Positions 17,476-28,266 of a DNA stretch of 64,000 nucleotides are shown here, one piece after another (positions within the stretch are counted from its first letter, which is position 1; the number at the start of each line of letters is the position of its first letter). The notes under the pieces are model-generated. The model did no database searches, was not told the DNA's origin, and worked only from the letters and a program-made list of their open reading frames with translations. This DNA is from Acidimicrobiaceae bacterium (GTDB lineage: Bacteria > Actinomycetota > Acidimicrobiia > Acidimicrobiales > Ilumatobacteraceae), in assembly GCA_947446815.1 (NCBI GenBank), contig CANFGT010000009.1:29498-93497 (forward strand). Direction: 5' to 3'. The position numbers and the translations under genes were made by a program.

Positions 17476-18252
17476 TTATTGAGCCCGTGCATACCGACTC
17501 ACATGTCGGTCGGAGTCTTCGATGATGGGTGTACCGGCGCCATCAGCGTGACGGCTCACCAGCGTGAGACCTGCACTGTGCGCAAGGTTGTCTAATTGTG
17601 AAGGATTCACATACCGCACCGAATACGGACGCAGTCGAGTCTGTTGGCCGTCACTGAACTGCACGAATTGGCCGATGATGCGTTGAGCGGCTGCATCGTG
17701 TCGGCTGATGCTCAACACCACCTCGCCTGTTGTCATCGTGCGGATACGAATGTGATCGCTCTCGTCGGTGATGCCCGGGTTGACAACATCAACGTGAAAG
17801 TGCCCTTGTGGTGCGAGGCAACCGGCGACGAGGTGCATGCATTGTCCGATGGCCTCTGCGGTGGGCAGGTTGAAAAGCGTGTTGTACCCCACGAAGACTG
17901 CATCGAAGGGTCCATCAGGCAGGTGCTGAGAGAAGTCCATCTGTATGAGTTCTGTCTTCGTGCCTAAGTCAACAGTGCGGGCAATGTTGAGCATTGCTGC
18001 AGAAGTGTCGACGCCGATGATGGTGTCAGTGAAGTCGGCACGCAATGTTCGGAGAGCCTTCACAAGCCGACCGGTTCCAACACCTAGCTCGAGGATTCGC
18101 GCATTTCGTGCGGGAAGAGATGCAGCAACGGAGGCGATGAAGTCATCATCGTCAAGGGTTGCGTACCAGTCGTCATAGACATCGGCGAAGGACTCGCCAT
18201 AGGTCGTTGCGTCGTAGCCAGGGATACCAAAGGGATTCTCGCCTGCTTTCAT
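17476..18252 (-). CDS. class I SAM-dependent methyltransferase
   Basis: A ~258-residue methyltransferase. Motif I is ILELGVGTGRLVKAL, followed by the acidic strand end IIGVDTSAAMLNIAR and motif DFSQHLPDGPFDAVFVGYNTLFNL. The N-terminal GYDATTYGESFADVYDDWY is common in small-molecule methyltransferases. ATG 18252 was chosen; the longer reading from 18363 would run into the divergent iscS gene. The substrate is unknown, and nothing in the context (iscS-mnmA on the other side) identifies it. Confidence 0.86.
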   Translation of the reverse strand: MKAGENPFGIPGYDATTYGESFADVYDDWYATLDDDDFIASVAASLPARNARILELGVGTGRLVKALRTLRADFTDTIIGVDTSAAMLNIARTVDLGTKTELIQMDFSQHLPDGPFDAVFVGYNTLFNLPTAEAIGQCMHLVAGCLAPQGHFHVDVVNPGITDESDHIRIRTMTTGEVVLSISRHDAAAQRIIGQFVQFSDGQQTRLRPYSVRYVNPSQLDNLAHSAGLTLVSRHADGAGTPIIEDSDRHVSRYARAQ

Positions 18253-18307
18253 AGCAATAGTCCACCACGGCTGTTCGCTTGCGGGCGCATCGGTAGCCTG
18301 AGAGGCA

Positions 18308-19471
18308 ATGACAACGTCGTTTGCGCCTGGTTCTGAGTATGTGTACCTCGACCATGCCGCCACGTCTCCGTTGCGCTCAGAAGCTCGTGCAGCAATGGAG
18401 CCTTTTGGCGATGTGATGTATGCGAATCCTTCGGGTTCACATCGCTTTGCACGAGAAGCTCGCCGTGCGATTGACGAAGCACGTGATCAGATCGCAGAAC
18501 TCATCGGATGTCGTCCTGGGGAAGTCGTGTTCACCAGCGGAGGAACCGAAGGTGCGAACTCCGCGGTTCTGGGAACTATTCGTCGTCATGGTGGAGTCGC
18601 AGTGTGCGCTGCCTCTGAGCACCACGCTGTACTTCATTGTGTGGAACATGTCGGTGGAGTGATTGTTCCTGTGACCGAGCAGGGACCACTGAGTCCCGAA
18701 GTAATGCGCGAAACTCTCGCAGGGTTGTCTGACGTATCAGTCGTATCTGTGATGGCGGTGAATAACGAGACAGGTGCAATCAACGACATCGAACATATTT
18801 CGCATGCTGTGCGTGGCCGTGCAGAGCGAGCTGTGTTGCATACCGATGCGGTGCAAGCTGCATGTTGGCTTGACCTTCGCACCATTTGGCCACACGTTGA
18901 TGTACTGACATTGTCAGCACACAAATTTGGCGGCCCCAAAGGCATGGGTGTGATGGTGGTGCGTGACGGCGTGCATTTAGAACCACTCATCCTTGGTGGC
19001 GGACAAGAGCGTGATCGTCGCAGTGGAACTCACAATGTCGCTGGCATTGTTGGCACGGCTGCAGCTCTCGCGCTGACTGATGCACATCGTGAATCCGAGG
19101 TGCAGCGGTTGGGCGCATTGCGAGATGATTTAATTTCTGGTCTCACGACTCGTATCGCGTGTGCAGTGCCAACATTGCAGCCTGGTATCGGCGTTGCTGG
19201 CATCGCTCATGTCTGTCTAGATGGGCTTGAAAGCGAATCGGTGTTGTATCTGTTGGATACGGCGAATGTTTGTGTGTCGGCTGCGTCGGCATGTGCAAGT
19301 GGCGCAATGGAACCATCGCATGTTCTTGCTGCAATGAATTTTCCTCGTTCTCGCATTAACGGCTCTCTGCGTTTCAGTTTGGGTCACACGACGACACGGG
19401 ACGACGTTGCAAAGGCAATCGAGGCAACGGTGGCAGCAGCAGATCGATTGATGGCGGTAACAAAGAAATGA
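18308..19471 (+). CDS. iscS: cysteine desulfurase (IscS/NifS family)
   Basis: PLP enzyme that takes sulfur from cysteine for Fe-S clusters and tRNA thiolation. The 387-residue protein has YLDHAATSP at the N-terminus, the TSGGTEGAN cofactor-binding motif, Lys206 in SAHKFGGPKG as Schiff-base lysine and Cys329 in SAASACASGAM as persulfide carrier. The loop around the Cys is of the longer IscS type. The start follows TAGCCT (18294-18299) by eight bases. It overlaps mnmA by four bases, as in mycobacteria (iscS–mnmA), so it most likely supplies sulfur for 2-thiouridine. Confidence 0.95.
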   Translation: MTTSFAPGSEYVYLDHAATSPLRSEARAAMEPFGDVMYANPSGSHRFAREARRAIDEARDQIAELIGCRPGEVVFTSGGTEGANSAVLGTIRRHGGVAVCAASEHHAVLHCVEHVGGVIVPVTEQGPLSPEVMRETLAGLSDVSVVSVMAVNNETGAINDIEHISHAVRGRAERAVLHTDAVQAACWLDLRTIWPHVDVLTLSAHKFGGPKGMGVMVVRDGVHLEPLILGGGQERDRRSGTHNVAGIVGTAAALALTDAHRESEVQRLGALRDDLISGLTTRIACAVPTLQPGIGVAGIAHVCLDGLESESVLYLLDTANVCVSAASACASGAMEPSHVLAAMNFPRSRINGSLRFSLGHTTTRDDVAKAIEATVAAADRLMAVTKK

Positions 19472-20529
19472 AAGTTCTTCTTGCGATGTCCGGTGGTGTT
19501 GACTCCTCCGTGGCAGCACTTGTTCTCCGTAACCAAGGACATGACGTTGTTGGCGTCACCATGCGTTTGTGGGGTGGCGAAAGCGATACCGGTTGTTGCT
19601 CGGTTTCCGATGTGGACGATGCACGACGCGTTGCTCAACAGTTGGGTATTGACCACTTGGTGTTCAACTTCTCTGAGGAGTTCAACGAGCATGTGGTGGA
19701 CCCGTATGTTGCTTCGCATGTTGAAGGCACCACGCCGAATCCGTGTATTGAATGCAATCGCCATCTGAAATTTGATCGCCTCATTGAGCGTGGTCGTGCT
19801 TTGGGCTTTGACGCCGTTGCAACTGGCCATCATGCGCGCATTGCGGATGAGAACGGTGTGTTGCGCGTCGGTCGTGGCGCTGATGCACTCAAAGACCAGA
19901 GCTATGTGGTGCACATGCTGTCGGGCGAAGATCTCGCATACATGATGTTCCCTGTCGGGTACATGCAAAAGAGTGAAGTGCGTCAATTGGGTGTGGACTT
20001 TGGTTTGCGAACCGCAACAAAGCCCGACAGTCAAGATGTCTGCTTTATTGGCAGCACAATTGGACGCGCTGGCTTCCTTGAGCCTCGCTTGACTTTTAAC
20101 GCAGCTGAAGTTGTTGATGAAGCGGGCGCCAAGGTGGGTGAAGTATCGGCCGTTGAACTTGTGACTCTGGGTCAGCGTCGCGGACTTGGTTTAGGCGGTG
20201 GGGACAAGCGGTATGTAGTGGCAGTGGATGTCCCGGCACGACGCGTGACGGTGGGCGACGAAGCAAGTTTGTTTGTGGAATCAGAAATGCTCACGGGCAT
20301 GGTCTGGCCGCACACGCATGATGAATCGCTTGTTCTCAACACCGAAGTTCTTGTGCAGGGAAGTGCGCACGGCGAACGTTCTGCTGCACGTATTGAGAAA
20401 ACTGATGCCGGATACCGCATGGTGTGGGCACGACCAAATCGCCGAATTGCTCCTGGACAAACTGTGGTGTTTTACGACGCTGCCGATGCAGTTGTTCTTG
20501 GCGGCGGCATCGTTACCGCATCTGCGTAG
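19468..20529 (+). CDS. mnmA: tRNA 2-thiouridylase MnmA
   Basis: MnmA adds sulfur to U34 of Lys, Glu and Gln tRNAs using ATP. The 353-residue protein shows the PP-loop SGGVDSSVAAL, the catalytic Cys pair in NPCIECN and SQDVCFIG, GHHARI and KDQSYVVHML. The ATGA overlap with iscS couples synthesis of the sulfur donor and acceptor enzyme. Confidence 0.96.
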   Translation: MKVLLAMSGGVDSSVAALVLRNQGHDVVGVTMRLWGGESDTGCCSVSDVDDARRVAQQLGIDHLVFNFSEEFNEHVVDPYVASHVEGTTPNPCIECNRHLKFDRLIERGRALGFDAVATGHHARIADENGVLRVGRGADALKDQSYVVHMLSGEDLAYMMFPVGYMQKSEVRQLGVDFGLRTATKPDSQDVCFIGSTIGRAGFLEPRLTFNAAEVVDEAGAKVGEVSAVELVTLGQRRGLGLGGGDKRYVVAVDVPARRVTVGDEASLFVESEMLTGMVWPHTHDESLVLNTEVLVQGSAHGERSAARIEKTDAGYRMVWARPNRRIAPGQTVVFYDAADAVVLGGGIVTASA

Positions 20530-20544
20530 TAACGATCGGTGCTT

Positions 20545-21393
20545 TTACCGAGTTGCTGCAAGTGCAATGGCAACCCGTCGCGGCGCAAAGCTAAAGGCTT
20601 TCACGTGCAGAGCTTCGGTGGTGCCAAGTGACTTTGCAGTGATCTTCGACAAAACCACTTTGTCTGCTTCGTTGAGATACACCGCAAGCCGTGGGCCCAT
20701 GATGCCCCCCGAGAAGTCGGCAGTTTCGCCTGCCTCATTCACTTCCGTGATGGAGACAATTTTGCTCCGCATACACATGATTGTTTCAAACAGCACAAGG
20801 TGATCATGAATGACAATGCCTGCAGGCACGATGACGAGCCAACGACGCGAGAGGCGATGCAATCTTTTGGGAACGGTACGAACGAGTAGTGCACCGATGA
20901 TGAGAAGCAAAACACCAACGACATAGTTTTTTGCAGCAGTGAGCAATGTTCCGCCGACGAGCGACCCTGTGAGAAGCGCCCATGCAACGACCGTTGGCGC
21001 CCAATAGGGAACCGGTGTGCGCAATGCGAATCGCGATTCTTCGCCGTAGGCACTTCCTTGCACCATCACATCAGCAAAGAGAGCAGACCACGAGATGATG
21101 AGCGCAGCTACGGCGCCAAAGATGCCTGCCGGTGATGCAGACGCGAATGCACACACAGCAACAAGGGGAGTGATGCATTTAATGGCTGTGAGTGACAGTG
21201 GTGACGGGACAAGGATTGCGATGGCGACTGCAAGAAAACTGCTCCAGCCCCATGCAAGAAGCACCGAACCCACTGCACTCGAATGTGTGTGTGCCAGAGA
21301 TTGCCATGGAGATGCAACACCAAGGACAACCCATGCAGCCAAGGTGCTGGCGATGATGGTGGTCGCGGGACTGACCATTGGTCGTTGAGGCAT
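20545..21393 (-). CDS. hypothetical multi-span membrane protein
   Basis: About 282 residues with six or so hydrophobic helices in the first ~180 residues (for example IIASTLAAWVVLG, LIISWSALFADVMVQG, VVGVLLLIIGALLV), then a soluble C-terminal part of ~100 residues (LHRLSRRWLVIVPAGIVIHD onward). I do not recognise the family. The ATG at 21393 is preferred over 21429. It is convergent with mnmA and divergent from the MetE-like gene. Soluble tail content (VVLSKITAKSLGTTEALHVKAF) gives no motif. Confidence 0.7.
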   Translation of the reverse strand: MPQRPMVSPATTIIASTLAAWVVLGVASPWQSLAHTHSSAVGSVLLAWGWSSFLAVAIAILVPSPLSLTAIKCITPLVAVCAFASASPAGIFGAVAALIISWSALFADVMVQGSAYGEESRFALRTPVPYWAPTVVAWALLTGSLVGGTLLTAAKNYVVGVLLLIIGALLVRTVPKRLHRLSRRWLVIVPAGIVIHDHLVLFETIMCMRSKIVSITEVNEAGETADFSGGIMGPRLAVYLNEADKVVLSKITAKSLGTTEALHVKAFSFAPRRVAIALAATR

Positions 21394-21516
21394 TTCTCTA
21401 GCCTGCCTCAAATCGGGACAATTGGGCACATTCCCCGCCTCGTAGCGGTTGGCCTCGTGCTGCTACCAATGGGTAGAGGAATTCGCCATCAGGCCCCAGA
21501 AACGAGAGGAGGCGCC

Positions 21517-22557
21517 ATGGAAAACACAGACACACAAGACCAGCCAGGCGCCACTTTTGGCGTGGGCAGCCTGCCTCATCGCAGTATGAATGAGGCTCTC
21601 AACTTTGTCTGGAATTCGACCGACATCCCCACGATTCCGTCGTTGCCGCGTCTGTCGCCGGCTGAGGGAATGATTGCGCAGGCACTCGTTGGTATCGAAG
21701 GTGTTTCTGTTGGCCAGTACGGCGGCATCAGTGTTGACGTCGCGCATCTTGATATCGACCAATTCATCACAACGGATCTCACCGCAGACTCGTATGGGGC
21801 CTTCAAAGAATTCCTCGACACGTTTGCCGAACGCAATGTGCGTGGAGTGGCATCCGTGAAGTGGCAATTTGTTGGCCCCGTGACTTTGGGTGTTGCTTTG
21901 ATTCGTCTTGGGCTGGAGCCCTCTATCGCTTTTCCTCTCGCGTTGCAGGCCGTACGGTCACATGTTCTGGCACTGGAACAAGAAGTGACTCGTGTATGTG
22001 GCGACGTCACGCAAATCATCGTGTTGGATGAGCCGTCGCTCGCCGAGGCACTAGAGCCTGGTTACGTCGTTGGAATCGAATTTCTCATTGATCTGATCTC
22101 GGGTGCTCTTGCTGCAGTGGAACCGGGCAATATCAGCGGTCTTCACTGCTGTGCACGTACTGACTGGGGCGCAATGTTGGCGACAGGTGCAAACATCATC
22201 TCTGTTCCTGTTCCGCAGCCTTCAAATGAAGAAGACATGGCAGAGATGCTGGTCGCCGCAAGTCGTATTTCAGACCACTTGACATACGGGGGCCACATTG
22301 CATGGGGTGCGGTACGTACCGATGGACCCATCTCCACTAACGCTGAGCGTTCGTGGAAGACGCTGATGGAAACAATGTGTGCCTTGGTGAATGCAGGTGT
22401 CGATCCCGACCTTCTGCGTCGTCGCAGTTACGTGACGCCAACGTGTGGATTAGGTGCGCATTCTGATGGCATTGCTGAGCGTGTTTTCATCCACGCAATG
22501 AAGCTGAGTGAAAAAGTGGCCGATGAAGCCACAACATCGCGACTCTCGCTGAGTTAA
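21517..22557 (+). CDS. MetE C-terminal-like protein (cobalamin-independent methionine synthase-related)
   Basis: A 346-residue protein resembling the catalytic C-terminal barrel of MetE, without the N-terminal domain. It begins FGVGSLPHRSMNEAL, and keeps the zinc site: HCC (ISGLHCCARTDW) and a late Cys in TPTCGLGAHSDG. In mycobacteria a protein of this kind sits directly upstream of ligA, as here. Members may act as methyltransferases with a separate methyl donor protein; methionine synthesis itself is unproven. The start ATG has GAGAGGAGG in front. A TAGCCT box at 21399 may be its promoter. Confidence 0.82.
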   Translation: MENTDTQDQPGATFGVGSLPHRSMNEALNFVWNSTDIPTIPSLPRLSPAEGMIAQALVGIEGVSVGQYGGISVDVAHLDIDQFITTDLTADSYGAFKEFLDTFAERNVRGVASVKWQFVGPVTLGVALIRLGLEPSIAFPLALQAVRSHVLALEQEVTRVCGDVTQIIVLDEPSLAEALEPGYVVGIEFLIDLISGALAAVEPGNISGLHCCARTDWGAMLATGANIISVPVPQPSNEEDMAEMLVAASRISDHLTYGGHIAWGAVRTDGPISTNAERSWKTLMETMCALVNAGVDPDLLRRRSYVTPTCGLGAHSDGIAERVFIHAMKLSEKVADEATTSRLSLS

Positions 22558-22596
22558 CAACGAGCGACTTCGCGTTACCCCTTGAGTAGTTTGTAG

Positions 22597-24671
<2,075 letters not shown>

Positions 24672-24679
<8 letters not shown>

Positions 24680-25145
24680 CTTCGAACTCCCACGTGAACG
24701 ATTGCGCCTTCGCGCGACCGTCAGTCATCTTCCAGTAGATAACGGTGGCCTTGTGCTTGCCCTGACCGAAGACTTCGATAGGTGCACCTGACTGTGGCGT
24801 GAAACTGATGATGTAGTTGCCCGGGTCAAAGATGGCAGTGGGTGGAAGATCGATTTGAGCGCCCGGCTGCACGTTGCCTTTCGATAATTGATCAAGGCGA
24901 GTGGTCTCGAGAGCGAACCCATCGACCACCAAGCTGGCTTCATAACCTGCGACGAAGTCGACAGAGATCTGAGCTTGCTGCACCACCTGGTCGCCAGGGC
25001 CAGGGCTCATCTCTTCGATGACGGCGGGAATCTTCTGGGCGGCACGGCCCGTACTTCCGGACTGAAGGCCCATCACGACGAGGACCAGCCCAAGGGCAAC
25101 TCCGGCGCTCACAAAGAGGATTTGCTTGTCAATTGGGCGTTTCAC
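24672..25145 (-). CDS. hypothetical membrane-anchored protein
   Basis: 157 residues with one N-terminal hydrophobic helix (FVSAGVALGLVLVVMGL, residues ~11-27) after a basic start KRPIDKQ; no clear cleavage site, so an anchored extracellular domain is likely. The rest is beta-rich with no recognised motif (MSPGPGDQVVQQAQISVDF; DPGNYIISFTPQSG). The start is GTG (25145). Divergent from the PASTA pseudokinase gene with 70 bases between. Not assigned to a family. Confidence 0.7.
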
Positions 25146-25215
25146 AGGCTCATTCTGGCTGATTTTGAGCCTCGATACACCTCATGGGGCCACAGACGCT
25201 AGGTTCTTTTGGGTC

Positions 25216-27306
25216 ATGAGGGACCCAGAGAACATGCCGGGCACCGTTTTGGGCGGGCGCTACCAGCTCGACCAAGTCAGAGGTGAAGCCACTCAGTCGG
25301 CCTCCGGAGCTGCGCAATTTGATGCCACCGATCTTTCCTCCCATGAGGAAGTCTCGATTCGCATCGTTCCGTTGTCGCGCCTTGTCGACCCAAACCTTGG
25401 TTCCACCACTCCTGCAGATGCCCAGATGGCATTTGAGCAGCAGGCCGACATTGCCAGCAGCCTGCGCCACCCATGCATTGAAACGGTCCTTGACCACGGT
25501 GAAGCCATTCTCGATGGTGAGAAGTACGTCTATGTCGTCGGTGAGCGCCTTGCCGGCGGCTCCTTGCGTGAGTTCCTCGACCGTGGTCGTCGCCTCACCC
25601 CGTCCCAAGCCCTCATCGTTGGCGTCGATATTTGTCGTGCGCTCGATGCTGCTGCCAAGCAAGGCATCACGCATGGCGACCTTCGCCCTTCTCGTTTGGT
25701 CTTCGGTCTCGACAAGCGCGTTCGCCTCGTCGGGTTTGGTGCACCGCTCAAGCCACTCGACTCATTAGATCTAGAGCAGGCCATTTACTCTGCGCCTGAA
25801 CTGGCAGAGGGTGGCGCTCGTGGCGCATCGTCGGACATCTATTCGTTGGCACTGATCCTCGTGGAGTCCATGACGGGCGAAGTGCCATTCATTGCAGACA
25901 CTCCTGCAGCTGCATTCGCAAACCGTGCCGGAAAGTTATTGCCGGTCAGCGCCGACTTTGGCGCACTCGCTCAGGTTCTCGAACGGGCAGGTCGGCCTGA
26001 ATCGAACGAACGTTTCTCTCCGCGCGAAATGGGTCAAGCACTTGTTCAAGCTGCAGAGAAGATGGCGCGTCCCACACCGATCGACATTGTGGGCGGCGGA
26101 TTGTTCGACGACATCGAATCTGACTCGACAACTTCCGCTCCTGCAGCAACCCCAGATTTCACTGATGTTGAACCAGTGCAAAACATTGCACCTAACGAAC
26201 CAATTCTGATTCGTACAACGCCAAACGTTGATTCGCCAACAGGTCCAACACCTATTGCAATCATTGATCCAACTGATCCTGTCGGTGCACCCATCACAAT
26301 TGGTGGAGATGACACTGGCCCAATCGTGTTGGACGCAGACTCCTTGGCAAAACTTGCCGCAGAAGATGAGACAACACAGGTTCTTCGTCCGAAGAAGCGT
26401 TGGGGTCGTCGTATCACGATCGTTGCAATCGTTGTTGCTCTGCTCGCCGGCGGTAGTGCTGGTGCGTACTTCACAGTTCTGAATCCGAAGAATCCAGTTC
26501 CGCAATTAGTGGGGCTCACAGAAGCAGAAGCACGTAATCAGGTCTCACAGTTCGGTTGGACTATTGAGGTCACAAAAGAACGCAGCGACACGGTTGCTGC
26601 TGGCCAGATCATCAGCACTAACCCTGTGTTGGGTGTGAACATCGCAAAGCGCAGCACGCTCACGTTGTTGGTTTCTGAAGGACCAACTCTGTCGCAGCTC
26701 ACAGAACTCAATGGTTTAACTTTTGAAGCCGCAACGGCAGCGCTAACAGAACTCGGACTCAAGGGCGCACGGACAGATATTCCCGACGAAACAATTGCCG
26801 CTGGTGTTGTTGTGTCGTGGAGTATTCCTGATCAGCCGACATTGAAGGTGGGCGACTCTGTCGTGAAGGGCACAACAGTTGCTCTGAACGTTTCAACTGG
26901 CCCTGCATTGCGCGATGTTCCGAATCTCCTCGGCAAGACATTGGAAGAAGCAAAAAAGACTCTCACCGATATGGGACTTCTTGTTGTTGAAGCACCCACG
27001 CTGGGAAGCCCGGATGTTCCCGCTGGTCAGATCTCTATTCAGTTGCCAGTTGCAGGCGAGAAGCTTGCACGCGGTGGCACGGTGACTCTCACGGTCTCTA
27101 AGGGCCAGGTCACCACACTCATTCCAAGCATTTATGGCAAGGACTTCGCCACTGTGAAGGCTCGCCTTGAAAAGTACGGAATGGTCATCGGCAAGGTGAC
27201 AGGCAATAAGAAGCGTGGGCTGAAGCTTGCATCAATTGATGGCAAAAAAGTAGCCAACTTTGCTCGTGTTGTCGTCGGTAAGACCGTCGACCTCACCTTC
27301 CCCTAA
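25216..27306 (+). CDS. PASTA-domain Ser/Thr kinase-like protein with a degenerate (pseudo)kinase domain
   Basis: 696 residues: a kinase-like cytoplasmic domain (~15-275), an acidic, Pro-rich linker, one membrane helix (TIVAIVVALLAGGSAGAY, ~401-418) and three PASTA domains plus a partial fourth outside the cell. The architecture is that of PknB-type kinases that sense peptidoglycan, but the catalytic residues are altered: the VAIK lysine is Arg49 (SIRIV), the catalytic loop reads HGDLRPSR (Asp155 kept, Lys and Asn replaced by Arg157 and Arg160), and the DFG aspartate is Gly173 (GFG). The glycine loop is also poor. It is therefore probably inactive as a kinase and acts as a scaffold or sensor. 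ATG 25216 was chosen over 25126, which would overlap the divergent gene. Confidence 0.9.
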   Translation: MRDPENMPGTVLGGRYQLDQVRGEATQSASGAAQFDATDLSSHEEVSIRIVPLSRLVDPNLGSTTPADAQMAFEQQADIASSLRHPCIETVLDHGEAILDGEKYVYVVGERLAGGSLREFLDRGRRLTPSQALIVGVDICRALDAAAKQGITHGDLRPSRLVFGLDKRVRLVGFGAPLKPLDSLDLEQAIYSAPELAEGGARGASSDIYSLALILVESMTGEVPFIADTPAAAFANRAGKLLPVSADFGALAQVLERAGRPESNERFSPREMGQALVQAAEKMARPTPIDIVGGGLFDDIESDSTTSAPAATPDFTDVEPVQNIAPNEPILIRTTPNVDSPTGPTPIAIIDPTDPVGAPITIGGDDTGPIVLDADSLAKLAAEDETTQVLRPKKRWGRRITIVAIVVALLAGGSAGAYFTVLNPKNPVPQLVGLTEAEARNQVSQFGWTIEVTKERSDTVAAGQIISTNPVLGVNIAKRSTLTLLVSEGPTLSQLTELNGLTFEAATAALTELGLKGARTDIPDETIAAGVVVSWSIPDQPTLKVGDSVVKGTTVALNVSTGPALRDVPNLLGKTLEEAKKTLTDMGLLVVEAPTLGSPDVPAGQISIQLPVAGEKLARGGTVTLTVSKGQVTTLIPSIYGKDFATVKARLEKYGMVIGKVTGNKKRGLKLASIDGKKVANFARVVVGKTVDLTFP

Positions 27307-27352
27307 TCTCATGTGAAGCGGTACGGCCGCTGAACCATTCGAGGGGGAAATC

Positions 27353-28243
27353 ATGGGCGCATTAGACGGACGCGTTGCAATTATTACGGGTGCTGGTCGT
27401 GGCATCGGTCGTGAACACGCATTGTTGTTTGCTGCAGAAGGCGCAAAGGTTGTGGTCAACGATCTTGGTGGCGCAAACGATGGCACTGGTACTGATGCAA
27501 CACCGGCTCAACAAGTAGTGAATGAAATTCTTGGCATGGGCGGCGAAGCTGTTGCAAACTACGACAACGTTGCGGATTGGGAAGGTGCTCAGCACATGAT
27601 CAATGCTGCAGTTGAAGCATTCGGCGACCTTGACATTCTCGTGAACAACGCAGGCATTCTTCGTGACCGCGTATTGGTGAACATGACTGAAGCTGAATGG
27701 GACGCAGTGATTGCGGTACACCTTAAGGGTCACTTCGCCCCATCGCGTTGGGCCGCTGCGTACTGGCGTGAACAACACAAGGCCGGCAGCACAAAGCCTC
27801 GCAACATCGTGCATACATCATCAACTTCAGGTTTGTTTGCAAACCCTGGCCAGTCGAACTACGGCGCTGCCAAGACAGGTATCGCAACATTCAGCCAGAT
27901 CTTGGCGAAGGAACTTTCTCGCTACAACGTGAAGAGCAACTCCATCGCACCTGCAGCACGCACACGCCTGACAGAGGCGACTCCTGGTTTGGGCGAGCGC
28001 ATTGCTGCTCCAACAGATGTCGCCCAGTTTGATGAGTGGGACCCTGCAAATATTTCGCCACTCGTTGCATATTTGGCTTCAGCTGCGTGTGACTTCACCG
28101 GAGAAACCTTCTTTGTGAAGGGCGGCGAAGTGACACGTGTGCGCAGCTGGGAACGTGCAGAGACCGTGGAGCAGAACGATCGCTGGCAAGTGTCAGAACT
28201 CACAGCAGCACTGAAGGCCATGGCTGCGAAGGTGAAGGGGTAG
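27353..28243 (+). CDS. short-chain dehydrogenase/reductase (HSD17B4/3-hydroxyacyl-CoA type)
   Basis: A 296-residue SDR that oxidises or reduces a hydroxyl/keto group with NAD(P). The cofactor motif is TGAGRGIGREHAL, the structural motif NNAGIL, and the catalytic residues are Ser in HTSSTSG, Tyr and Lys in NYGAAK. The aspartate in VVVNDLGG after beta-2 suggests NAD(H). The size and sequence around NDLGGANDGTG resemble the dehydrogenase unit of MFE-2/HSD17B4, a fatty-acid or steroid side-chain oxidation enzyme. GAGGGGG lies just before the ATG. Confidence 0.9.
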   Translation: MGALDGRVAIITGAGRGIGREHALLFAAEGAKVVVNDLGGANDGTGTDATPAQQVVNEILGMGGEAVANYDNVADWEGAQHMINAAVEAFGDLDILVNNAGILRDRVLVNMTEAEWDAVIAVHLKGHFAPSRWAAAYWREQHKAGSTKPRNIVHTSSTSGLFANPGQSNYGAAKTGIATFSQILAKELSRYNVKSNSIAPAARTRLTEATPGLGERIAAPTDVAQFDEWDPANISPLVAYLASAACDFTGETFFVKGGEVTRVRSWERAETVEQNDRWQVSELTAALKAMAAKVKG

Positions 28244-28266
28244 GGCATTACCCTCTGTAGTTGCCC

